Source: Flavobacterium phragmitis (GTDB taxonomy: Bacteria > Bacteroidota > Bacteroidia > Flavobacteriales > Flavobacteriaceae). Taken from it: 64,000 nt of DNA. How positions within the stretch are numbered: position 1 is the stretch's first letter; each line of letters starts with the position of its first letter. The DNA is taken from the NCBI RefSeq assembly GCF_900112575.1, contig NZ_FOMH01000001.1, positions 1 to 64,000 on the forward strand, read 5' to 3'. The notes below the pieces were generated by a model. The model worked only from the letters and a program-made list of their open reading frames with translations, had not been told where the DNA came from and did not search any database. Position numbers and translations under genes: made by a program. Below are positions 26,028 to 33,201 of this stretch, piece after piece.

Positions 26028-27188
26028 ATGAAATCAAATCTTTTTATTTCCGCGCTATTTGCAATTGCATTTTCTATTACAAGCTGTCATTCTTCGAATG
26101 CCAATCCGAAACCAAAAACTGAAATCGAAAAACCAGCAACAGCTTCCAACACTAAAATACAAGTTGCTCTCTTGCTGGATACTTCGAGCAGTATGGACGG
26201 ATTAATCGATCAGGCGAAATCAAGATTGTGGAATATTGTCAATACTTTGACCACTCTAAAATACGAAGGAAAAACACCGGATATCGAAATTGCTTTATAT
26301 GAATATGGCAATGACGGACTTTCTGCAAAATCAAATTACATCCGACAAATAACACCACTTTCAACCGATTTGGATTTAATTTCCGAAAAACTATTTGCTC
26401 TGAGAACCAATGGAGGAAGTGAATATTGTGGAGCCGTTATTCAGGATGCCACGAAAGAATTGAAATGGGCAACAGAAAACAACAGCATGAAACTGATCTA
26501 TATTGCAGGAAACGAAGAATTCAATCAGGGAAAAATCAGTTACAAAGAAGCGATTAGTAATGCTTTGAAAAATGGAATTTATGTGAATACTATTTTCTGC
26601 GGAGATAAAACCGAAGGCATCAACATTCTTTGGAAAGATGGCGCAGACCGAGGAAAAGGGAAATATTTCAATATTGATTCAGACAGAGCTGTAGAATATA
26701 TCGCCACTCCTTATGACGACGAAATTGCCAAATGCGATGAAAAAATGAACAAAACCTATATCAATTATGGTGCAAAAGGAGCTGAGAAAAAAATGAATCA
26801 GGTGATGCAGGACCAAAACGCTAAAAAGGTTTCGGCTTCAAATTATACAGACCGTGCCGTAAGCAAATCAAAAGCAGTTTATAAAAATGACAGTTGGGAT
26901 TTGGTGGACAAAGCAAAAGACGATGCCAGCGCTATTTCTAAAATTAAAAAAGAAGAATTACCAACGGAATTGCAAAACAAATCGACTGCAGAATTGCAGA
27001 AAATAGTAACTGAAAAAACAAAAGAAAGAGAAACTATTCAGAAAGAAATCAGCGTTTTGGCCAAAAAGCGTCAAGAATATATAGACGCGGAATCTAAGAA
27101 AACGAAAAAGCAAGATGATTTAGGCAATACTATCAATTCATCCATAATCGCTTTTGCCAAAGTAAAAGGATATACGGTTGAGAAATAA
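26028..27188 (+). CDS. VWA-domain lipoprotein
   Basis: This 386-residue SPII lipoprotein has a signal peptide ending in SITSC (Cys20), then a Pro/Lys-rich linker. A von Willebrand factor A domain spans about 44-230 with an intact MIDAS: DTSSSM (Asp51, Ser53, Ser55), RTNGGSEY around 130 and the IAGNEEFNQG strand. The C-terminal ~130 residues are charged and helical, probably coiled coil (KSTAELQKIVTEKTKERETIQKEI). It would bind a protein ligand through a metal at the periplasmic or outer-membrane face. It is followed after 8 bp by a putative L,D-transpeptidase lipoprotein. The promoter carries a likely LytTR site. Confidence 0.88.
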   Translation: MKSNLFISALFAIAFSITSCHSSNANPKPKTEIEKPATASNTKIQVALLLDTSSSMDGLIDQAKSRLWNIVNTLTTLKYEGKTPDIEIALYEYGNDGLSAKSNYIRQITPLSTDLDLISEKLFALRTNGGSEYCGAVIQDATKELKWATENNSMKLIYIAGNEEFNQGKISYKEAISNALKNGIYVNTIFCGDKTEGINILWKDGADRGKGKYFNIDSDRAVEYIATPYDDEIAKCDEKMNKTYINYGAKGAEKKMNQVMQDQNAKKVSASNYTDRAVSKSKAVYKNDSWDLVDKAKDDASAISKIKKEELPTELQNKSTAELQKIVTEKTKERETIQKEISVLAKKRQEYIDAESKKTKKQDDLGNTINSSIIAFAKVKGYTVEK

Positions 27189-27196
27189 ATGGGTAT

Positions 27197-27820
27197 ATGA
27201 AAAGCAAAATTTTCTTTCTCTTTTCGCTCTTGATTTTCTGCACCACATTTGCCTGCAGAAACAAAGACGAAAAACCGACAATCCATAAAAACTCAAAACC
27301 GATTTACTCCTACGAAGAGAAACTAAAAAGCGAAGTCAACGAAATCAAGAGATTCTTGGGGAAATCTCCGAAATACAATTCAGATGTTGCTTTCTTTTTA
27401 GATATGAAGGTAGAATCAGGAAGAAATCGGTTTTTTGTTTACGATTTAAAACATGATAAATTACTGGATAAAGGTTTGGTCGGACATGGTTCTGGTTCCG
27501 AAACAGGAATTTATGGAGAACTGAAATTTAGCAATGTCAAAAATTCCAATTGCAGTTCGCTTGGCAAATACGCCATTGGTGGTTCATATACAGGAAGATT
27601 TGGAAAAGCCTATAAATTGTACGGTTTGGATAAAAGCAACAGCAATGCTTTCGACCGAAATATAGTCTTACATAAATATGAAGATGTTCCGTTTGAAGAA
27701 CAACCATATCCAATCTGCAACAGTTTAGGTTGTCCGATGGTAAATGAAAAATTCTTCAATGTTTTAGAAAAACAGATTGATAATTCTAAAAAGAAAATTA
27801 TTTTAACCATTTATTATTAA
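27197..27820 (+). CDS. Murein L,D-transpeptidase catalytic-domain lipoprotein (YkuD_2 type)
   Basis: This 207-residue lipoprotein has a signal peptide ending in TTFAC (Cys20). The catalytic domain of the 'murein L,D-transpeptidase catalytic domain family' covers about 75-205: RFFVYDLKHDKLLDKGLVGHGSG, SSLGKYAIGGSYTGRFGKAYKLYGLD, His159 in IVLHKY, and Cys179 in NSLGCPMV. It is predicted to cross-link peptidoglycan or attach proteins to it in the periplasm. It is co-transcribed with the VWA lipoprotein (8-bp gap), so a complex or shared function in wall maintenance is plausible. Both key residues are present. Confidence 0.88.
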   Translation: MKSKIFFLFSLLIFCTTFACRNKDEKPTIHKNSKPIYSYEEKLKSEVNEIKRFLGKSPKYNSDVAFFLDMKVESGRNRFFVYDLKHDKLLDKGLVGHGSGSETGIYGELKFSNVKNSNCSSLGKYAIGGSYTGRFGKAYKLYGLDKSNSNAFDRNIVLHKYEDVPFEEQPYPICNSLGCPMVNEKFFNVLEKQIDNSKKKIILTIYY

Positions 27821-27885
27821 TTAAACCAACCTAATGACCTTTTTTGTTATCTATACCTTTATAAAACATTTTAAATTATACTCCA

Positions 27886-29523
27886 ATGATTAAAAAACAA
27901 GCAACGGCTTTCTTATTATTTTTAGGCATTTTTGCCTTTGCGCAAAAACCAATTTTTACAACTGCAAAAGTAAAGGCGGCAACCGTATACTTTAATGCGG
28001 CCGAAATATTGGAAACTGCAAATGTTGTTCTGCCATCAGGAACCTCTGAAATAGTGATTAAAAATGTAGCGGTCAACTTAAATGAAAGTTCTATTCAAAT
28101 TGGCGCACCTACAAATGTAACCGTACTTTCGGTTCAGTTTACCAACAATTATATTTCAGAATACGAAACCGATTCACAATCGCCATTATTAAAAAGAGTA
28201 AGAGATAGTATCATTTTGGTTCAGAAGGAAATACAAAAAGTAAACAATACTATTAATTCTGAAACAAAAACAATACAGCTGTTAGATAAAAATCAGCAGA
28301 TTTCTGGAGCTAATTCAGGTTTAAATGTTACTGAGTTAATGAAAATGGTGGATTATTATAAAAACAAACAACTTGAAATTTCCAATAACATCAACAACCT
28401 TACAGAGAAAAAACAAAAACTAGATCAAACACTCCAAAAATTAAACAACAAACTTGAGATAAATACCGATAAAGAAGAACAGACTTCTTCCGGAAAATTG
28501 ATTGTTCAGGTAATGAATAATCAGACAGGAAATATTCCGTTGGAAATATCTTATTTGACTAATAATGCTTCCTGGTCGCCTTTTTATGATTTGAGAACCG
28601 AAAGTGTAAATGCACCAATCAATATGATGTACAAAGCACAAGTTGTTCAAAATACAGGAATTGACTGGAAAAAAGTAAAACTTACTTTATCCAGCGGTCA
28701 ACCAAATCAAAACAATCAGGCACCAATACTAAGTTCCTGGTTCTTAACAAATGTTGCTTATAATGATGAAGTTGTAGTTACTGGTTACGGTATGAGTAAA
28801 AGAAATCAGATACAAGGAAGTCTCTATAAAGAAAAAAAAATAAACAATGAAATGGAAATGGCAACTCCAGTAATGGCAGAATCATCTGTTTCAAATTATA
28901 CAACAGTGGCAGAAAACCAGCTTAATATTTCTTTTGACATTGACATTCCGTATGATATTTTATCGAATGGAAAAATCCACAGTGTCTCTTTAAAGGAAAT
29001 AAAATTACCGGCAACTTATAAGTATTATGCTGTTCCAAAAGTCGAAAATGATGCTTTTTTACTCGCAGAAATTGCAGATTACAGCAAATACAATTTGTTG
29101 CGAGGTGAAGCTAATATCATTTTTGAAGGCATGTATGTAGGTAAAACTTTTATTGAGCCAAACCAAACGAGCGACACTTTGAATCTAAGTATGGGACGCG
29201 ACAAAAAAGTATCTATCAAAAGAGAAAAAGTTGCCGATAAATCAGGCACAAAATTTTTATCTGCTAGAAAAGAACAGACATTTACATTTGACCTTACTAT
29301 AAGAAACAACAAAAAAGAAACTGTCGAATTAATTTTAAAAGACCAATATCCACTCAGCACAAACAAGGAAATTGAAGTAGAACTTCTGCAAAGTGATGGT
29401 GCTAAAGTCAATTCAGAAACAGGAATTCTTACTTGGCAGCTACAGTTAAAGCCAAACGAAACCAAAAAATTCAGAATTAGCTACAGAGTGAAATATCCAA
29501 AAGATCAGGTTTTAAATCTATAA
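27886..29523 (+). CDS. DUF4139 (MuiA-like) secreted protein
   Basis: This 545-residue exported protein has a signal peptide (ending IFAFAQ). The DUF4140-like N-terminus reads AKVKAATVYFNAAEILETANVVLPSG. A coiled coil follows at about 105-195 (ILVQKEIQKVNNTINSETKTIQLLDK...LEISNNINNLTEKKQKLDQTL). The DUF4139 domain has GKLIVQVMNNQTGNIPLEISYLTNNASWSPFYDLR, then TLSSGQPNQN and PNETKKFRISYRVKYPKD at the end. The family includes MuiA of Myxococcus and is linked to envelope or exopolysaccharide phenotypes, but its biochemistry is unknown. It may share the preceding operon's transcript; the 65-bp gap shows no strong terminator. Confidence 0.88.
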   Translation: MIKKQATAFLLFLGIFAFAQKPIFTTAKVKAATVYFNAAEILETANVVLPSGTSEIVIKNVAVNLNESSIQIGAPTNVTVLSVQFTNNYISEYETDSQSPLLKRVRDSIILVQKEIQKVNNTINSETKTIQLLDKNQQISGANSGLNVTELMKMVDYYKNKQLEISNNINNLTEKKQKLDQTLQKLNNKLEINTDKEEQTSSGKLIVQVMNNQTGNIPLEISYLTNNASWSPFYDLRTESVNAPINMMYKAQVVQNTGIDWKKVKLTLSSGQPNQNNQAPILSSWFLTNVAYNDEVVVTGYGMSKRNQIQGSLYKEKKINNEMEMATPVMAESSVSNYTTVAENQLNISFDIDIPYDILSNGKIHSVSLKEIKLPATYKYYAVPKVENDAFLLAEIADYSKYNLLRGEANIIFEGMYVGKTFIEPNQTSDTLNLSMGRDKKVSIKREKVADKSGTKFLSARKEQTFTFDLTIRNNKKETVELILKDQYPLSTNKEIEVELLQSDGAKVNSETGILTWQLQLKPNETKKFRISYRVKYPKDQVLNL

Positions 29524-29538
29524 AACCTTTCAAAACAA

Positions 29539-29571
29539 AAAGTCCCAATAATCTTGATTATCGGGATTTTG
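29539..29571 (+). terminator. Terminator after the DUF4139 gene
   Basis: AGTCCCAATAA pairs with TTATCGGGATT (one mismatch and one G-U pair) around TCTTGA, followed by a short T-rich tail. Confidence 0.6.
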
Positions 29572-29630
29572 TATTTATTCAGAAACCTAATCCGTTTTAA
29601 AAACGGGTTAGGTTTGATTTTGAATATTTT

Positions 29631-29897
29631 TCAAGGCGCGAAGATCCTTTGTTTTTAATCTCGCAATCCCGATAGCTATCGGGAGCAAATTTTATTTTTT
29701 TAAGTTCAATAGCGTCCAGCTTTAGCTGGATGAAAATATAAACGCAACGAAAAGGGCTTTAGCCAAACCTTAAAGTTTGGCTAAAGCCCTTTTGATATCA
29801 ATTTTAATTCCCCTAGCTAAAGCTAGGGGCTATTCAAAAAACTTTGCTCCCGATAGCTATCGGGATTACGAGATTAAAAAACCTTTGTGTCTTAGTG
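29631..29897. repeat. Composite palindromic repeat element, copy 1
   Basis: The 429-bp gap holds no gene. In order it carries a perfect palindrome CCCGATAGCTATCGGG (29668-29683), the CCAGCTTTAGCTGG palindrome (~29718), a long hairpin GGGCTTTAGCCAAA/TTTGGCTAAAGCCC (~29755-29791), CCCTAGCTAAAGCTAGGGG (~29812), and a second CCCGATAGCTATCGGG (~29850) inverted with the first. The same order, partly decayed, occurs at 54313-54600. Confidence 0.8.
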
Positions 29898-29952
29898 CCT
29901 TCGTGGCAAAAAATCGCCTTCGTGGCAAAAAATCGCCTTCGTGGCAAAAAAA
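29898..29952. repeat. 19-bp tandem repeat, three copies
   Basis: The unit CCTTCGTGGCAAAAAATCG is repeated at 29898 and 29917, with a slightly truncated third copy at 29936. It abuts the stop codon of the aldo/keto reductase gene and is a local expansion of the GCCACGAAGG module seen in other gaps. Confidence 0.85.
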
Positions 29953-30990
29953 TTAAGGAGCGGGATCAGGAATAATTGCCTGAACCGCATCAATCTCATG
30001 TAAAATTTGCTTCGACAATATAACATCAATTGTATCGATATTTTCTTTTAATTGTTCCAATGTCGTCGCGCCAATAATTGAACTCGTCAAGAACGGCTGT
30101 TGCAAAACAAATCCCATTGCCAATTGCGTCAACGTTAAACCGTGTTTTTTAGCGATTTCCTGATATAATTTTGTCGCCTGCGTACATTGATCACTATTGT
30201 AGCGTTTGTATTGTGGAAAAAGATTAATTCTCGCTTTCGGATGACTTTCTCCTGTTAGAAATTTTCCAGTCAAAACTCCGAAAGCCAATGGAGAATATCC
30301 TAATAAACCAACATTTTCATATTTTGAAACTTCGGCAGAATTCACTTCAAACAAACGATTCAATAACGAATACGGATTCTGAACGGTTTTGATTCTTGGC
30401 AGATTATTGTATTTGCTTTCTTCCAAAAGACGCATCATTCCCCAAGAATTTTCATTTGAAACCCCAATGTGTTTGATTTTCCCTTCTTTGATCAATCCGT
30501 CGAAAGTTTCCAGAATTTCTCTGAAGTTATCTTCCCAAACATCATCATGTCCATGAAAAGCACGCTGTCCGAAATTATTGGTTTTCCTTTCCGGCCAATG
30601 CATTTGATACAAATCGATATAATCAGTCTGTAATCTTTTTAAACTGTTTTCAACCGCATATTTAATACTTGCTGGAGAGAAATCCAGTTTCTCCCGCATA
30701 TATCCAAAACTCGGGTTCGGACCCGCAATTTTTGAAGCCAAAATCACTTTGTCGCGATTTCCTGATTTTTTAAACCAAGTTCCAATCACTTTTTCCGTGC
30801 TTCCGTAAGTCGCTTCACTCGCCGGAACCGAATACATTTCGGCCGTATCGAAGAAATTTACTCCTCTTTCAAGAGCATAATCCATTTGCGCGTGCCCTTC
30901 TGCTTCGGTATTCTGTTGCCCGTAAGTCATCGTTCCAAGGCAAATTTTACTAACTTTTATATCGGTGTTGGGTAATGTTGTGTATTTCAT
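29953..30990 (-). CDS. tas: NADP(H)-dependent aldo-keto reductase, Tas family
   Basis: This is a 345-residue TIM-barrel oxidoreductase reducing carbonyl compounds with NADPH in the cytoplasm. It follows E. coli Tas closely: VSKICLGTMTYGQQNTEAEGHAQ..., then FFDTAEMYSVPA with the catalytic Asp and Tyr, VILASKIAGP with the Lys, and YQMHWPERKTNNFG with the His. The cofactor-binding C-terminal region is LTSSIIGATTLEQLKENI. The catalytic tetrad is intact. It is a single gene surrounded by intergenic repeats. The physiological substrate is unknown. Confidence 0.93.
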   Translation of the reverse strand: MKYTTLPNTDIKVSKICLGTMTYGQQNTEAEGHAQMDYALERGVNFFDTAEMYSVPASEATYGSTEKVIGTWFKKSGNRDKVILASKIAGPNPSFGYMREKLDFSPASIKYAVENSLKRLQTDYIDLYQMHWPERKTNNFGQRAFHGHDDVWEDNFREILETFDGLIKEGKIKHIGVSNENSWGMMRLLEESKYNNLPRIKTVQNPYSLLNRLFEVNSAEVSKYENVGLLGYSPLAFGVLTGKFLTGESHPKARINLFPQYKRYNSDQCTQATKLYQEIAKKHGLTLTQLAMGFVLQQPFLTSSIIGATTLEQLKENIDTIDVILSKQILHEIDAVQAIIPDPAP

Positions 30991-31004
30991 TTTTCTCTTT
31001 AAAG

Positions 31005-31238
31005 TTCAAAGTTGCAAAGTGACAAAGGTACAAAGGGATTTTTCAAATCTAAATTTGACAAAGGTTAAAAAAAGTACAAGATTTTTTCGATCTCTCCTGC
31101 AAGGTTTCCAAAACCTTGTAGGTGTTTCTTTTTATTACAAACGAACTTATACCTACAAGGTTTTGGAAACCTTGCAGGACATAAAAAAGGCTCAAAAGTA
31201 AAAACCTTTGAGCCTTTGTATCTTTGCAACTTTGAACC
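31005..31238. repeat. Nested palindrome with a perfect 29-bp arm pair
   Basis: The inner arms 31095-31123 and 31151-31179 are exact reverse complements over 29 bp. The outer arms carry AAGTTCAAAGTTGCAAAG on the left (~31011) and CTTTGCAACTTTGAACCTT on the right (to ~31240). It fills the space between tas and the OmpA-like gene. Confidence 0.85.
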
Positions 31239-32183
31239 TTAATTAATGCTATTCAACATCTCCGCAATCTCATCTAATCTTGGCGTCAAGATAATTTCGA
31301 TCCTACGGTTTTTAGCTTTTCCTTCAGGAGTTGCGTTGCTTGCCAAAGGAGAAAACTCGCTTCTTCCTGCAGCCGTTAATTTTTGTTTGTTGATTTTTGG
31401 GTTTTCGCTCAAAATGGCTACGATTGCAGTTGCTCTTTTTGTAGATAAATCCCAGTTGTTTGCAATTGGCCCGGAACCAGCATAAGGATCATCATCTGTA
31501 TGTCCTTCAATCAGAACCGAAAGATCAGGATTATCACCTAAAACTTTTCCAAGTTCTACAACGGCTTTTTTTCCTTCTGTTCCAACAGCCCAGCTTCCTG
31601 AGTTGAAAAGTAATTTGTTTTCCATAGAAACATATACTTTTCCGTTTTTATGTTCAACTGTTAAACCTTTACCTTCAAAACCAGTTAATGCTTTAGATAA
31701 AGTTTCTTTCAGTTTACGCATTGCTTCTTCTTTAGCCGCAATCATATCTTCCAATTCTTTCAAACGGTTTGCTGTTTTATCTAAACGAGCTTGTTCGTCT
31801 GCAAGCGCTTTTCCTTTTGCTTCTAACTGCGCTAGCAATTCACGGTTTTTAGCCAAGTTTTTCTCTAAAGCATCATTGCTGTTTTTCTCCAATGCGTTAT
31901 AAGAATCTTGTAATACTTTATATTTCTTTTGTTCAGCAGCAAAATCGGCTTTTTGTTTTGCCAAATCATCTTTAGTGCTGGCCAAATCTTTAGTCAGTTT
32001 ATCACGATCTAATTCTAACTGATTTTTTGCTTTTTTCAGATTATCATTTTCATCCGTAATAGAACGGTTTTCTTTCTTTAAATCTGAATACTTTGTTTCT
32101 AAGTCATTGTAAATTTTCTTCGAAACACAAGACGTTGCGGACATAGCTAATACTAATAATCCGATGGAGGCTTTTTTAATCAT
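31239..32183 (-). CDS. OmpA-family lipoprotein with coiled coil
   Basis: This 314-residue SPII lipoprotein has a signal peptide ending in SATSC (Cys19). A long coiled coil follows at about 22-165, rich in Lys, Glu, Leu and Asp (YSDLKKENRSITDENDNL and onward). A C-terminal OmpA-like peptidoglycan-binding domain spans about 185-305: VYVSMENKLLFNSGS, VLIEGHTDDDPY, NWDLSTKRATAIV, LTAAGRSEFSPL, KNRRIEIILTP, with the usual Asp and Arg. It probably links the outer membrane to the wall. A 17-bp perfect palindrome lies upstream. Confidence 0.93.
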   Translation of the reverse strand: MIKKASIGLLVLAMSATSCVSKKIYNDLETKYSDLKKENRSITDENDNLKKAKNQLELDRDKLTKDLASTKDDLAKQKADFAAEQKKYKVLQDSYNALEKNSNDALEKNLAKNRELLAQLEAKGKALADEQARLDKTANRLKELEDMIAAKEEAMRKLKETLSKALTGFEGKGLTVEHKNGKVYVSMENKLLFNSGSWAVGTEGKKAVVELGKVLGDNPDLSVLIEGHTDDDPYAGSGPIANNWDLSTKRATAIVAILSENPKINKQKLTAAGRSEFSPLASNATPEGKAKNRRIEIILTPRLDEIAEMLNSIN

Positions 32184-32230
32184 CTTTCTTTAATTGGTTT
32201 TTATTTCTGGGGGCGTTTAATACTTCTCAA

Positions 32231-32247
32231 TGACAATGACATTGTCA
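32231..32247. promoter_or_regulatory. Perfect 17-bp palindrome upstream of the OmpA-like gene
   Basis: TGACAATG-A-CATTGTCA has eight-base arms about a single central base, 48-64 bp upstream of the start at 32183. It is typical in size of an operator for a dimeric regulator. The regulator is unknown. Confidence 0.45.
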
Positions 32248-32321
32248 AAATTCAATCACAATGCCAAACTTTAATGTCAATTTTAAAACTTAAATTCTTT
32301 CAGCAAGAACAATACCAAAAA

Positions 32322-33083
32322 TTAATCAATTTCGACTAAAACAGGACAATGATCTGAATGCATCGCGTCTGGTAGTATAACCGCTCTTTTCAATCTCTTT
32401 TCTAATACATTGCTAACCAAATTATAATCGATACGCCAACCTTTATTATTTCCTCTCGCACCTGCGCGGTAACTCCACCATGAGTAATTATGAGGTTCTT
32501 TATTAAAATGACGGAAACTGTCGATAAAACCCGATTTCATAAAAGCATCCAGCCAAGCACGTTCTGCCGGAAGAAATCCAGAAACTGTTTTATTACGCAC
32601 CGGATCATGAATATCAATTGCTTCGTGACAAATATTATAATCACCACAGATAATCAGATTTGGAATCGTCAATTTTAGTTCATCTATATATTTTTGAAAA
32701 TCATCCATAAACATAAACTTATGGTCCAGTCTTTCGATATTAGTCCCAGACGGAAGATATAAGCTCATTACCGAAACATCATCAAAATCGGCACGAAGAT
32801 TTCGGCCTTCAAAATCCATGTGGTGAATACCCGTTCCGTAAACAATATTATTGGGTTTTGTTTTAGACAAAATGGCTACGCCGCTGTATCCTTTTTTAGT
32901 CGCAGGATAGTAATATTGAAAAGGATAACCTGCTGCTGTGATATCGTCAACTGGAATCTGATCCTGCGTTGCCTTTATTTCCTGAAGGCAGATTACATCA
33001 GGACTTGCTTGTTGCAGCCACTCAATAAAACCCTTGTTTATCGCGGCACGAATTCCGTTTACGTTATAAGAAATAATTTTCAT
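32322..33083 (-). CDS. xth: Exodeoxyribonuclease III (AP endonuclease)
   Basis: This is a base-excision repair enzyme that cuts at abasic sites and has 3'-5' exonuclease activity. From ATG 33083 the protein is 253 residues and starts MKIISYNVNGIRAA, the family's canonical start; an upstream in-frame ATG adds 14 unrelated residues. Motifs: Asn7 in NVNGIR, CLQEIKA with the metal-binding Glu, GDYNICHEAIDIHDP with the catalytic Asp/Asn, and C-terminal SDHCPVLVEID with the Asp/His. All catalytic residues are present. Confidence 0.95.
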   Translation of the reverse strand: MKIISYNVNGIRAAINKGFIEWLQQASPDVICLQEIKATQDQIPVDDITAAGYPFQYYYPATKKGYSGVAILSKTKPNNIVYGTGIHHMDFEGRNLRADFDDVSVMSLYLPSGTNIERLDHKFMFMDDFQKYIDELKLTIPNLIICGDYNICHEAIDIHDPVRNKTVSGFLPAERAWLDAFMKSGFIDSFRHFNKEPHNYSWWSYRAGARGNNKGWRIDYNLVSNVLEKRLKRAVILPDAMHSDHCPVLVEID

Positions 33084-33163
33084 CAGTGATTTTTTTAGGA
33101 TTTCAAATGTAATAAAAAAGTGCAAAGTTTATGTTGGAAACAATGAAAAGTAGACTTTTTTGT

Positions 33164-33171
33164 TATCTTTG
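33164..33171 (+). promoter_or_regulatory. -7 box of the OlsF-like gene
   Basis: TATCTTTG matches TAnnTTTG, 30 bp before the ATG at 33202. No well-spaced -33 TTG is seen. Confidence 0.5.
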
Positions 33172-33201
33172 TTCGCTGTTCTAATAAATTAAAAGTACTA
33201 C

